Below are positions 18,844-26,989 of a stretch of 64,000 bases of DNA, piece after piece (position 1 is the stretch's first letter; each line of letters opens with the position of its first letter). This stretch comes from Actinomadura graeca (GTDB lineage: Bacteria > Actinomycetota > Actinomycetes > Streptosporangiales > Streptosporangiaceae). The stretch spans positions 620,001-684,000 of the forward strand of contig NZ_CP059572.1 in the NCBI RefSeq assembly GCF_019175365.1, written 5' to 3'. Both the position numbers and the translations under genes were made by a program. A model generated the notes under the pieces. The model saw nothing but the letters and a program-made list of their open reading frames with translations, searched no databases and had not been told where the DNA came from.

Positions 18844-20421
18844 TCAGTGCTCCGGGGCGCAGGTGAGGTCGCGCGCGGGCAGGACGCCGGTGGCGAGGTA
18901 GCCGTTGACGCGGCCGTTCACGCACTGGTTCGGGTAGCCGCGCTGGTACGGCGCGTGGACGTTCGCCTCCAGCGTGATCATGCGGGAGCCCTCCAGCAGC
19001 CGGTGCAGGCCCACGTTGCTCGCGTAGTCGGTGCGGGTGTCGCCGGTCGCCGCGACCATCAGCGCGGGCAGCCGGCCGCCGACCTCCGCCGGCTCCTGGC
19101 GCGGTTCACCCGGCCAGAACACGCAGGGGTTCACGTTGTAGGTGAGCGCGCTGAAGAACGGGCTGTCCTTCCGGTGCGCCTGGATGTCGCGCCAGTACAC
19201 CTCCGGGTCGCGGGGCAGTGTCTCGTCCCCGCAGAGGATCGCGACCTGGCCGCTGCCGTCGCGGGACTCGGCGCCGGTCAGCAGGTAGGTCAGCTCCTCG
19301 TCCAGGGCCTTGGCCGGCTCTGCCGATCCCTCCGCGGCGGCCTTCCTGAACACCCGGACGGTTTCCGCCAGAGCGCCCCGCGCCGCGTCCTCGTCCGTGC
19401 CGAGGTCGATGAACAGGACGACGGGGACGATCCCGTCGTCCACGCGGTGGCGGCCCACCCGCAGCGGCTCCCGCGCGGACGCCCGCACGACGCCGCGCAC
19501 GGTGGCGAGCACCTCGGCGCGGGTGCGGCCGAGGCCGTACTCGCCGTCGCGCGCCGCCGTCCAGGCCGCCCAGTCGCCGAGCGCCCGCTCGTTGGCGGCC
19601 TCGGTGCCCTTGAGGAGCCGCGGGCCCCAGCGGGCCGGGTCGACGGAGCTGTCGAGGACGGTGCGGGACAGGCGCCCCGGGAACATCGCCGCGTACACGG
19701 CGCCGAGGTAGGTGCCGTAGGACGCGCCGTTGTAGGCGATCTTCCGCTCGCCGAGGACGCCGCGGACGATGTCCATGTCGCGGGCGATGTTGCGGGTGCT
19801 GATGTGGGGCAGCATGTCGCCGCTCGTCCGCGCGCACCGTCCGGCCAGGTCCCGGGCGAACGCCACGGTCCGGTCGAACCCGCGCCGGTCCTCCCCCGCC
19901 GACCTGATCCAGGTCCCGCTCGGCCAGCCGCAGTCGATCGGGGTGCTGCGCCCGAGCGCGCGCGGGTCCATGCCGACGAGGTCGTAGCGGCGGCCGGCGT
20001 CGCCCATGAGGTCGCGTATGTACGGCGGCATGTCGATGGCCGGGCCGGGGCCGCCGCCGTTGAGGATCATCGTGCCGATCCGGTGCGCCCGGTCCGACGC
20101 CGGGAGCCGGGAGATCGCGACCTTGATCGTGCGCCCGCCGGGGCGGGCGTAGTCGAGCGGGACGGTCACGTCCGCGCACCGCGCCCCCGCCTTGTCCAGG
20201 TCCCTGCCGACCTTGTCGTCCGGGCCCAGTGTGCACGCCTTCCAGTGCAGGTGCTGGGAGGAGAAACGCGCAAGGCCCCCGTCTCCGGGCGGTTCCCACG
20301 CCACCGCCCCCGCCCGCGCCGGGACGGGCAGGGTCGCCGTGCCCGCCATCACGGCGCCCGCCACGAGCAGCCCGGCCACCCGCCGCGCGACCCTTCTTCG
20401 CCTGGTTCCTGTGTCCGTCAT
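18844..20421 (-). CDS. Secreted alpha/beta hydrolase, tripeptidyl-aminopeptidase (TAP) family
   Basis: 525 residues. The N-terminus after MTDTGTRRRR is a signal peptide (LLVAGAVMAGTATLPVPARA), so the protein is exported. The nucleophile motif is GASYG with Ser234, and the TAP-like C-terminal domain supplies Asp (ATGDTRTDYA) and His (EANVHAPYQRG). SlpD/SlpE-type Streptomyces mycelial proteases and Tap share this layout. Conserved Cys residues (WKACTLG, KAGARCADV, and FWPGE preceded by NPCV) suggest disulphides. The ATG at 20421 is chosen since translation upstream is not signal-like. Confidence 0.88.
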   Translation of the reverse strand: MTDTGTRRRRVARRVAGLLVAGAVMAGTATLPVPARAGAVAWEPPGDGGLARFSSQHLHWKACTLGPDDKVGRDLDKAGARCADVTVPLDYARPGGRTIKVAISRLPASDRAHRIGTMILNGGGPGPAIDMPPYIRDLMGDAGRRYDLVGMDPRALGRSTPIDCGWPSGTWIRSAGEDRRGFDRTVAFARDLAGRCARTSGDMLPHISTRNIARDMDIVRGVLGERKIAYNGASYGTYLGAVYAAMFPGRLSRTVLDSSVDPARWGPRLLKGTEAANERALGDWAAWTAARDGEYGLGRTRAEVLATVRGVVRASAREPLRVGRHRVDDGIVPVVLFIDLGTDEDAARGALAETVRVFRKAAAEGSAEPAKALDEELTYLLTGAESRDGSGQVAILCGDETLPRDPEVYWRDIQAHRKDSPFFSALTYNVNPCVFWPGEPRQEPAEVGGRLPALMVAATGDTRTDYASNVGLHRLLEGSRMITLEANVHAPYQRGYPNQCVNGRVNGYLATGVLPARDLTCAPEH

Positions 20422-20661
20422 GTGCTCTGACGCTAGGCGGCCGGGGCCTCCGGCACAGTGCGGCGATCTCCCCGGACGGGTGTCGGGGCAGCCGCACGGG
20501 CGGGTTGGTGCAGACCCCATGTACGCCACCCTCCGAGGCCGGCGCCGCGTCCGGCTCGGGCCGGTTCCGGCTGAGCGTCCGGCTCCCCCTCCCCCCGTGA
20601 CCGGTCCCGCACGCGCCGATCACTCCCGGCCGATCGCGCATGGGCCGCGCCGGTGGGGGGC

Positions 20662-21102
20662 ATGGGGAGGGACATGGCATCTGAGTCGTCCGGGAAGCCC
20701 CGTCTGGAAGAGCTCGAACGCGCGGAGTGCCTGCGCCTGATCGCCCCGGGCGGCGTCGGGCGGGTGGCCTACGACGACGGCGAGGGGCCCACGGTGGTCC
20801 CGGTCAACTACGCCGTGGACGGCGAATCGGTGATCTTCCGGACGTCGGTGTCGGGACGGCTGAACCGCAGCCTGCGGACGGCCGTGATGGGCGGTGACGT
20901 CCGGGCGGCGTTCGAGGTCGACCACCTCGACGAGACGACCCGGCAGGGGTGGAGCGTGCTGCTGCGCGGCGGCGCCCACCGCCTGTCGGACGAGGAACGC
21001 GACGCGGCGGTGCGGGTCGATCCGTGGCCGGGCGACGAGCGGGAGGCGTGGTTCCGGCTGTCGGCGGCGGAGGTCAGCGGGCGCCGCCTGCGCGGCGGGT
21101 GA
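20662..21102 (+). CDS. Pyridoxamine 5'-phosphate oxidase-like (PPOX) flavin-binding family protein
   Basis: About 146 residues, split-barrel fold of the PNPOx-like superfamily. Typical opening LEELERAECLRLIAPGGVGRVAY, then VVPVNYAVDGESVIFRTS. Such proteins in actinobacteria bind F420 or flavin, or are uncharacterised; the exact cofactor cannot be read here. The start is uncertain among GTG 20653, ATG 20662 and ATG 20674, all preceded by G-rich stretches. It lies 41 bases upstream of the response regulator but the latter has its own promoter. Confidence 0.75.
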   Translation: MGRDMASESSGKPRLEELERAECLRLIAPGGVGRVAYDDGEGPTVVPVNYAVDGESVIFRTSVSGRLNRSLRTAVMGGDVRAAFEVDHLDETTRQGWSVLLRGGAHRLSDEERDAAVRVDPWPGDEREAWFRLSAAEVSGRRLRGG

Positions 21103-21131
21103 TCGGCCGGACCGGACGCGCGCCGGGGCCG

Positions 21132-21137
21132 TAGAGT
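21132..21137 (+). promoter_or_regulatory. -10 box of a predicted leaderless mRNA (response regulator)
   Basis: TAGAGT followed by six bases and the ATG at 21144. A TAnnnT hexamer at this distance places the transcription start on or next to the start codon. Confidence 0.55.
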
Positions 21138-21143
21138 GACGGG

Positions 21144-21818
21144 ATGGACTCACCGCCCATCCGCGTGCTCATCGTCGACGACGACGCGCTCGTCCGCGCC
21201 GGGCTGTCGATGATGCTGGCGGGCGCGGGGGACCTGGAGGTGGTGGGGGACGTCGCCGACGGCGCCGAGGTCGTGCCCGCGGTGAACGCCCACCGGCCCG
21301 ACGTCGTGCTGATGGACATCCGCATGCCGCGGCTGGACGGCCTGGCCGCCACCGAGCGGCTGCGCTCCCGCCGCGAGCCGCCCGAGATCATCATCCTCAC
21401 GACGTTCGACACCGACGAGCACATCCTGCGCGCGATGCGGGCCGGGGCGAGCGGGTTCCTGCTCAAGCACACCCCGCCGCCGGAGATCGTCCGGGCGATC
21501 CGGCAGGTCGCGGCGGGCGAGCCGATGGTGTCGCCCGCGGTGATGCGCAAGATGATGTCCTACGTCGCCGACGCCGGCGTCGACCCCCGCCGCGACCGCG
21601 CCCGCGAGCTGCTCGGCCGCCTCAGCGAGGGCGAGCGGTCGGTCGCGGCCCTCGTCGGGCGCGGCCGGACCAACGGCGAGATCGGCCGGGAGCTGTCGCT
21701 CAGCGTCGCGACCGTGAAGGCGTACGTGTCACGGCTGCTGACGAAGCTGGAGCTGAACAACCGGGTGCAGATCGCGCTGCTGGTCCACGACGCGGCGATC
21801 ACCGACCCCGTCGACTGA
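21144..21818 (+). CDS. NarL/LuxR-family response regulator (orphan)
   Basis: 224 residues. Receiver domain with the acidic pair VDDD, the phosphoacceptor Asp in VLMDIRMPRLDG, Thr in ILTTFD and Lys in FLLKHTPP, followed by a LuxR-type HTH (LSEGERSVAALVGRGRTNGEIGRELSLSVATVKAYVSRLLTKL). No histidine kinase gene is adjacent on either side, so its partner must be encoded elsewhere. There is no Shine-Dalgarno; the start fits a leaderless transcript. Confidence 0.93.
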   Translation: MDSPPIRVLIVDDDALVRAGLSMMLAGAGDLEVVGDVADGAEVVPAVNAHRPDVVLMDIRMPRLDGLAATERLRSRREPPEIIILTTFDTDEHILRAMRAGASGFLLKHTPPPEIVRAIRQVAAGEPMVSPAVMRKMMSYVADAGVDPRRDRARELLGRLSEGERSVAALVGRGRTNGEIGRELSLSVATVKAYVSRLLTKLELNNRVQIALLVHDAAITDPVD

Positions 21819-21894
21819 GCCACGCCTCGTATATTGATTGCTTGTAGCATGTGAATGCCGAGCACATTTACATGAGCAGCGCACCAGGACGGGG

Positions 21895-21900
21895 TAGACT
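21895..21900 (+). promoter_or_regulatory. -10 box of a predicted leaderless mRNA (MarR regulator)
   Basis: TAGACT, seven bases, then the ATG at 21908. No ribosome-binding site precedes that ATG, which supports a leaderless start and argues against the upstream GTG 21851 and ATG 21872. Confidence 0.55.
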
Positions 21901-21907
21901 CGCGGCC

Positions 21908-22360
21908 ATGGGCAAGGACGCGGTGGACGCCGTCGAGCGGAGCATGGTCAAGCTGCGCCGGGGCATGGCGCGGCAGCGGCTCGCCAAGGCCGCGATCCGG
22001 GAGCACAACCTCCCGGTGGACGTGCAGGTGCTGCACGTGGTCGACGTCCTCGACGAGGGGCCCGGACCCGAGGGCCGGGAGATGAGCGTCGGCCTCGTGG
22101 CCGCGCGCCTCGGCGTCGACGCCTCGCGCGGCAGCCGCGTCGTCGCCGAGGCCGTCAAGCTCGGCTATGTGCGCCGCGTCGCGTCGCAGGAGGACGGCCG
22201 CCGCATCCACCTGGAGCTCACCGCCTCCGGGCGGTCGGTCGTCGACGCCACCCGCCGCACCCGCCAGGACCACTTCGCCCGGGCCATGGACGGGTGGAGC
22301 GAGGCGGAGCAGGACGAGTTCGCCCGCCTGCTGACCCGCTTCGTCCGCACCTACGACTGA
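21908..22360 (+). CDS. MarR-family transcriptional regulator
   Basis: 150 residues with a MarR winged helix: VGLVAARLGVDASRGSRVVAEAVKLGYVRRVASQEDGRRIHLELTASG is the recognition helix plus wing (Asp-Gly-Arg-Arg). The C-terminus has the dimerisation helices. It is followed after 42 bases by a carotenoid-oxygenase gene on the same strand, which is its most likely target. The start is set by the leaderless -10 box at 21895. Confidence 0.87.
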   Translation: MGKDAVDAVERSMVKLRRGMARQRLAKAAIREHNLPVDVQVLHVVDVLDEGPGPEGREMSVGLVAARLGVDASRGSRVVAEAVKLGYVRRVASQEDGRRIHLELTASGRSVVDATRRTRQDHFARAMDGWSEAEQDEFARLLTRFVRTYD

Positions 22361-22402
22361 CGGTACCGCCGGGCGCGGAACCGGCGGGGCGCGGAAAACG
22401 GG

Positions 22403-23866
22403 ATGACAAACCGCCGCCGGGGGACGGAGCCTGGTGCCCTCGGCGGCGCGCGGGGCGCCGTCCGGCGAACGGGGATTCCGGTGATCGATGCCGAGACCGT
22501 CGCGGCCTACGGCCTGCCGGGCCACCTCAGGTCCGTGCCGGACGAGATCGACGCGCACGACCTGCCGGTCACCGGCGCGCTGCCGCCCGAACTGGACGGC
22601 CGGTACATCCGCAACGGCCCCAACCTCCTGCCGGGGATGAGCGGCGGGCACATGCAGACCGGGCCCGGCATGCTCCACGGCGTGCGCCTGCGCGGCGGGC
22701 GCGCCGAGTGGTACCGCAACCGCTGGGTGCGCACGGGCGTCTTCGAGGGCCGCTCCCTCGTCCGCCCCGACGGGACGATCGACCTCACCGCGCCCTCGGC
22801 CAACACGCACGTCGTCCACCACGCCGGCCGCGTCTTCGCGCTGGTCGAGGTGGGCCTGCCGCAGGAGGTCACCCCCGACCTCGCGACCGTCGGCCCGTGC
22901 GACTTCGGCGGGCGCCTGACCACGGCCATGACCGCGCATCCCAAGCAGGACCCGGCCACCGGCGACCTGCACTTCTTCGGCTACGGGATGCGCCCGCCGT
23001 TCCTCACCTACCACCGGCTGGACGCGCGCGGCGACCTCGTCCACAGCCGCGAGGTCGCCGTCCCCGCGGGCACGATGACGCACGACTTCGCCATCACCGA
23101 GCATTACGTCGTGTGGCTCGACCTGCCGATGACCTTCCAGCCCGCGCTCGCCGGGCGCGGCATGCCCTACGGCTGGGACGACGCGTACGGCGCCCGCCTC
23201 GGCGTCATGCGCCACGACCGCCCGGACGCGCCCGTCCAGTGGTTCGAGATCGACCCCTGCTTCGTCTTCCACGTCGCGAACGCGCACGAGGACGCCGGCC
23301 GGATCGTCCTGGACGCCGTCCGGTACTCCCCCGGCGAGTTCGCGGCCCTGTGGGAGCTGCTGTCGCGGGCCGTCGAGCCCCCCTCGCCGTCCGCGCCCGC
23401 CGTCGGCCGCGCCCGCCTCCACCGCTGGACCCTCGACCCCGCCCGTGGCACCGCGCGCGAGGAGCCGCTGGACGACCGCGCCGTGGAGTACCCGACCCTC
23501 GACGACGACCGGACCGGCCGTCCCGCCCGCCACGTCTACGCCGTCACCGGCACCGAGCCGCTCAGCCGCGACGAATGCGCGATCGTCAAGTACGACACCG
23601 CCGCGGGCACGGCCGTCTCGTGCCCGCTCGGCCCCGCGACGATGATCGGCGAGGCGGTCTTCGTCCCCGCCGGGGGCCCCCGCGACGAGGACGGCGGCTG
23701 GCTCGTCGCCATCGCCACCACCCGCGACGGCACCGCGTCGCGGCTCCTCGTCCTGGACGCCGCGGACCTGCCCGCCGGGCCGGTCGCCGCCGTCGACCTG
23801 CCGCGCGGCGTCCCGACGGGCTTCCACGGCTCCTGGATCCCCGCGCCTGAGGAAGGGCGCACCTGA
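22403..23866 (+). CDS. Carotenoid oxygenase (retinal pigment epithelial membrane protein) family
   Basis: 487 residues, seven-bladed propeller non-haem iron dioxygenase family, which cleaves carotenoid, stilbene or related double bonds. The four iron-ligand His are readable: AHPKQDP, MTHDFAI, FHVANAHE and, at the C-terminus, GFHGSW. The early motif GRYIRNGPNLLPG is also typical. No carotenoid biosynthesis gene is nearby, so the substrate is unknown and may be exogenous (for example a lignin-derived stilbene). Likely co-regulated by the MarR gene just upstream. Confidence 0.9.
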   Translation: MTNRRRGTEPGALGGARGAVRRTGIPVIDAETVAAYGLPGHLRSVPDEIDAHDLPVTGALPPELDGRYIRNGPNLLPGMSGGHMQTGPGMLHGVRLRGGRAEWYRNRWVRTGVFEGRSLVRPDGTIDLTAPSANTHVVHHAGRVFALVEVGLPQEVTPDLATVGPCDFGGRLTTAMTAHPKQDPATGDLHFFGYGMRPPFLTYHRLDARGDLVHSREVAVPAGTMTHDFAITEHYVVWLDLPMTFQPALAGRGMPYGWDDAYGARLGVMRHDRPDAPVQWFEIDPCFVFHVANAHEDAGRIVLDAVRYSPGEFAALWELLSRAVEPPSPSAPAVGRARLHRWTLDPARGTAREEPLDDRAVEYPTLDDDRTGRPARHVYAVTGTEPLSRDECAIVKYDTAAGTAVSCPLGPATMIGEAVFVPAGGPRDEDGGWLVAIATTRDGTASRLLVLDAADLPAGPVAAVDLPRGVPTGFHGSWIPAPEEGRT

Positions 23867-23959
23867 ACCCGGTGTTCACCCGGGCCGCAGCCCGCGCACC
23901 CGAGGCCCTCACGCTGCCCGCCTTCACCTCCGCGGCGCGCCCCCCGTGGCGCGCTCCGC

Positions 23960-25084
23960 CTAGGCGTTCGGGGGCAGGTCCGTCCCGGCGCCGCGACGGC
24001 GGACCGCGACCAGGCCGGCGTGGGAGACCGGCGGCTCCCCCTCGGGGACGGGCACGGCCCCGTCCCCGCCGCCGGGCGCCGGGCCGGGACCGGGCATGGT
24101 GGGGACGTCCGCGGCCTCCACCTCGAAGCCCGCGTCGGCGATCATGTCGAGGTCGGCCTTGCCCGCCTGCCCCTCGCTGGTCAGGTAGTCGCCGAGGAAG
24201 ATGGAGTTGACGACGTGCAGGGCGAGCGGCTGCAGGCTGCGCAGATGGATCTCGCGGCCGCCGGCGAGCCGCACCTCGACGTCCGGGCAGACGAACCGGA
24301 CCATCGCCAGGATGCGCAGGCACCGCTGCGGCGTCAGCCGCCACTGCCCGGCGAGCGGGGTGCCCTCGAACGGGATCAGGAAGTTGACCGGGACCGAGTC
24401 GACGCCCAGCCCGCGGAGCGCGAACGCGACGTCCACCAGGTCCTCGTCGGACTCCCCCATGCCCGCGATCAGCCCCGAGCACGCCGACAGGCCCGCGTCC
24501 CGCGACCGGCGGACGGTGTCGGCCCGGTCGTCGAACCCGTGCGTGGTGCAGATGCCGCCGTACCGCTCCTCGGAGGTGTTCAGGTTGTGGTTGTAGGCGT
24601 GGGCGCCCGCGTCGCGCAGCCGCTCGCCCTGGCCGTCGCGCAGCAGGCCCAGGCACGCGCAGATCTCGACGTCGGGCCGCCGGTCCTTGATGGCGGCGAT
24701 CGTGTCGGCGACGCGGTCCACGTCCCGGTCGGTGGGGCCCCGGCCGCTGGCGACCAGGCACACCCGCTTGGCGCCCGCCGACACCCCGGCCACGGCGGCG
24801 TCCGCGGCCTCCTCGGGCTTCAGCCACGTGTAGGTCAGCACCTCGGCCTTCGAGCCGAGCCGCTGCGAGCAGTAGGAGCAGTCCTCCGGGCACAGCCCGG
24901 ACTTCAAATTCACCAGGTAGTTCAGCTTGACGCGCCGCCCGAACCAGTGCCGCCGCACGCGTCCCGCCGCCGCCACGACGTCGAGCAGGTCGTCGTCGGA
25001 GGTCGCCAGCAGGGCCAGCGCCTCCTCCCGCGTCGGCGGCTCGCGCCGCAGTCCCTTGCCGGCCAGCGTCTCCAGAAGGCTCAT
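23960..25084 (-). CDS. bioB: Biotin synthase
   Basis: 374-residue radical SAM enzyme inserting sulphur into dethiobiotin. The 4Fe-4S motif CPEDCSYC begins near residue 65. Other family blocks are [39 protein letters not shown] and [15 protein letters not shown]. After about residue 320 a C-terminal extension of ~50 residues is Gly/Pro-rich and atypical. bioA, bioD and bioF are not next to it. The ATG at 25084 is preceded by a GAGGA-like site; an inverted repeat lies 50 bases upstream. Confidence 0.96.
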   Translation of the reverse strand: MSLLETLAGKGLRREPPTREEALALLATSDDDLLDVVAAAGRVRRHWFGRRVKLNYLVNLKSGLCPEDCSYCSQRLGSKAEVLTYTWLKPEEAADAAVAGVSAGAKRVCLVASGRGPTDRDVDRVADTIAAIKDRRPDVEICACLGLLRDGQGERLRDAGAHAYNHNLNTSEERYGGICTTHGFDDRADTVRRSRDAGLSACSGLIAGMGESDEDLVDVAFALRGLGVDSVPVNFLIPFEGTPLAGQWRLTPQRCLRILAMVRFVCPDVEVRLAGGREIHLRSLQPLALHVVNSIFLGDYLTSEGQAGKADLDMIADAGFEVEAADVPTMPGPGPAPGGGDGAVPVPEGEPPVSHAGLVAVRRRGAGTDLPPNA

Positions 25085-25133
25085 GGTGGACCATCCTCGC
25101 CGGGCCGTCCCGCCGGGCCAAGGCGCGAGGCCG

Positions 25134-25157
25134 ACAAACCCCGCGATCACGGTTTGT
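25134..25157 (-). promoter_or_regulatory. Candidate operator upstream of bioB
   Basis: Perfect inverted repeat ACAAACC-N10-GGTTTGT centred 61 bases before the bioB start, AT-rich compared with its surroundings. It looks like a binding site for a dimeric repressor. The regulator is not identified, and the sequence does not match the BioQ or BirA consensus as I recall them. Confidence 0.5.
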
Positions 25158-25209
25158 GCGCCGCGGCGGGGGCGCCCGGCCACGGCGAGGACGGGCCCGG
25201 GTCCCCGCG

Positions 25210-26319
25210 TCAGCGCCTCAGCCGCCTCGCCAGGGTCGGAAGCAGGCGCAGGGCGTTCTCGCGGGCGACGTCGGCCTGGGCCCCGGGATCGAGGAGGGGG
25301 TCGCGGTCGAGCGACCTGGTCATCCGGCCCACCTCGTCCTCCGCGAACTGCGGCCAGTCCGTGCCGTACAGCAGGTGGCGGTGCCCGGCGGCGGCGAGGA
25401 GGCTCGGCGTCGCGTACGGGGTCGGCGGCATCGCCGTGTCGTAGTAGAAGCGCCGCATGGCGCGCCGGAACGCGTCGTCGCTCCAGCGCATGCCGTTCCG
25501 TGAGGCCGCCTCGACGCGCCCGCCGATGTAGGGGAGGAACCCACCGGCGTGGGGCAGGATCACCGAGACCCTCTTGTGGCGGTCGAGGGTCCCGGCCGAG
25601 ATGAGGCTGAGCGCGGTCCGCGTGGTGTCGAGCATGAAGTCCGCGACCCACGGCTCGATCCCGGGCAGCGGCTTCGCGCCCGCGAGCTCGGACGGGTGGG
25701 TGAACACCACGGCGGCCCGCCGGTCCAGCTCGGCGAACAGCGGCTCGAACCTCGGGTCGCCCAGGTAGGTCCCGTCGGAGTTGGCCATCATCAGGACGCC
25801 GTCGGCGCCCAGCTCGTCCAGCGCGTAGGCCGCCTCCTGGAGCGCCACGTCCACGTGCAGCAGCGGCAGGTAGGCGAAGAAGCCGAACCGGGTGGGGTGG
25901 TCCCTGACCAGGTCGGCCATCGACTCGTTGAACACCCGGGCGCCCTCGATCGCGAGCCCGCGGTCCCAGAACCCCGTGGAGGGCGCGGGCGCCGAGCCGA
26001 CGCCCACCGCGGTGTCGTTGGCATCCATCTGGTCCAGCGTCCGCTCAAGATCCCAGTCGGCCCAGGGCGGAGTGTGGCCCGGGACCAGCAGCCCGTGCTC
26101 GACGGCCCAGTCGCGCATCTTGCGCGGGAGCACGTGGTGGTGGACGTCGATCCGGCCGCCGCGCGGCCCGTTCCCGGCGGCGGCCGTCTTGGCGGCGCCG
26201 AGCCCGGCGGCGCCCGCCATGCCGACCGCGGCGCCCAGCGCGGCCGTCCGCATCAGGCCACGCCTGCTCGGCCCGGACGTCCCCGCACCGGACGGCCGGT
26301 CCCTTCCTTCGGAGTGCAT
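25210..26319 (-). CDS. Tat-exported amidohydrolase-2 family metal-dependent hydrolase
   Basis: 369 residues. The N-terminus carries a twin-arginine signal ([20 protein letters not shown]). The mature part is a TIM-barrel amidohydrolase of the ACMSD/2-amidohydrolase type, with metal ligands IDVHHHV, THPSEL, LPHAGG and YGTDWPQ. Such enzymes hydrolyse or decarboxylate small aromatic acids and lactones; the substrate is not evident. The ATG at 26319 has GGGAG upstream. It is divergent from a MarR gene, with a palindromic operator inside its promoter. Confidence 0.87.
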   Translation of the reverse strand: MHSEGRDRPSGAGTSGPSRRGLMRTAALGAAVGMAGAAGLGAAKTAAAGNGPRGGRIDVHHHVLPRKMRDWAVEHGLLVPGHTPPWADWDLERTLDQMDANDTAVGVGSAPAPSTGFWDRGLAIEGARVFNESMADLVRDHPTRFGFFAYLPLLHVDVALQEAAYALDELGADGVLMMANSDGTYLGDPRFEPLFAELDRRAAVVFTHPSELAGAKPLPGIEPWVADFMLDTTRTALSLISAGTLDRHKRVSVILPHAGGFLPYIGGRVEAASRNGMRWSDDAFRRAMRRFYYDTAMPPTPYATPSLLAAAGHRHLLYGTDWPQFAEDEVGRMTRSLDRDPLLDPGAQADVARENALRLLPTLARRLRR

Positions 26320-26358
26320 CGGTTCTCCCAGCGTTCTCGTCGACGCCGCCCGATAGGG

Positions 26359-26364
26359 AGTATA
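26359..26364 (-). promoter_or_regulatory. -10 box of the amidohydrolase promoter
   Basis: TATACT on the minus strand, about 40 bases upstream of the ATG at 26319. The palindrome at 26372-26385 lies between it and the expected -35 position. Confidence 0.45.
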
Positions 26365-26371
26365 CGAGAAT

Positions 26372-26385
26372 GTCTCGGCCGAGAC
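26372..26385. promoter_or_regulatory. Palindromic operator, probably for the adjacent MarR protein
   Basis: GTCTCGGCCGAGAC is a 14-base perfect palindrome in the 94-bp divergent intergenic region. It overlaps the spacer of the minus-strand promoter (-10 at 26359) and the expected -35 position of the plus-strand promoter (-10 at 26401), so one bound dimer could repress both genes. Confidence 0.6.
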
Positions 26386-26400
26386 TATATTGACCGCGCC

Positions 26401-26406
26401 TAAACT
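26401..26406 (+). promoter_or_regulatory. -10 box of a predicted leaderless mRNA (MarR regulator)
   Basis: TAAACT, seven bases, then GTG at 26414. It supports the GTG as start instead of the TTG at 26390. Confidence 0.55.
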
Positions 26407-26413
26407 CGGGGAC

Positions 26414-26914
26414 GTGGACACCGACACTTCCGGGCGCACGCCGACGGCCCTCGGCGACCCGCAGGCCGACGGCCCCGCCCTCGGCCTCCTGCTCGCCACC
26501 GCGCACGACGCCGCCCGGGCGGCGCTGAACGCCGAGCTCCGGCCCCTCGGGATCGAGACGCGGCACTACGGCGTGCTCGCCACGCTCGACCGGCAGGGCC
26601 CCACCAGCCAGCGGCGGCTCGGCGCCCTGCTCGGCCTCGACAAGTCCGCCGTCGTCCGGATCATGGACGAGCTGGAGCGGCTGGGCCTCGCCGTCCGCAA
26701 CCGCGCCTCCCACGACCGCCGCGCCTACGCGATCCGGCTCACGGCCGAGGGACGGCGGCTCGCGCGCGCGTCGGCGGAGGCGGCCGCCGTGGTGGGCGAG
26801 CGGCTGTTCGGCTGGCTCGCCCCCGGCGACCGGGAGCGGCTCGTCTCGCTGCTCACCGGCATCGTGGACCGCGCGGGCGGCACTTCGGCGGGCGGCGAAG
26901 CGAATCGTCCCTAG
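26414..26914 (+). CDS. MarR-family transcriptional regulator
   Basis: 166 residues. The winged helix is intact: TSQRRLGALLGLDKSAVVRIMDELERLGLAVRNRASHDRRAYAIRLTAEG, with the Asp-Arg-Arg wing. Divergent from the amidohydrolase gene and separated from it by a perfect palindrome that it probably binds, giving autorepression plus control of the hydrolase. The ligand may be the hydrolase substrate. Confidence 0.9.
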   Translation: MDTDTSGRTPTALGDPQADGPALGLLLATAHDAARAALNAELRPLGIETRHYGVLATLDRQGPTSQRRLGALLGLDKSAVVRIMDELERLGLAVRNRASHDRRAYAIRLTAEGRRLARASAEAAAVVGERLFGWLAPGDRERLVSLLTGIVDRAGGTSAGGEANRP

Positions 26915-26989
26915 GGTCGGCCGACCACGGGCCAGAACCTCATCGCAGGGTGACGTGCGGCCGTGCGGACGCGGCGGTGCGGTCCGTGG

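Noticed and set aside
18847..20430. 527-codon plus-strand open frame
   Set aside because: It is the mirror of the alpha/beta hydrolase, which has a signal peptide and catalytic motifs; the plus frame has none.
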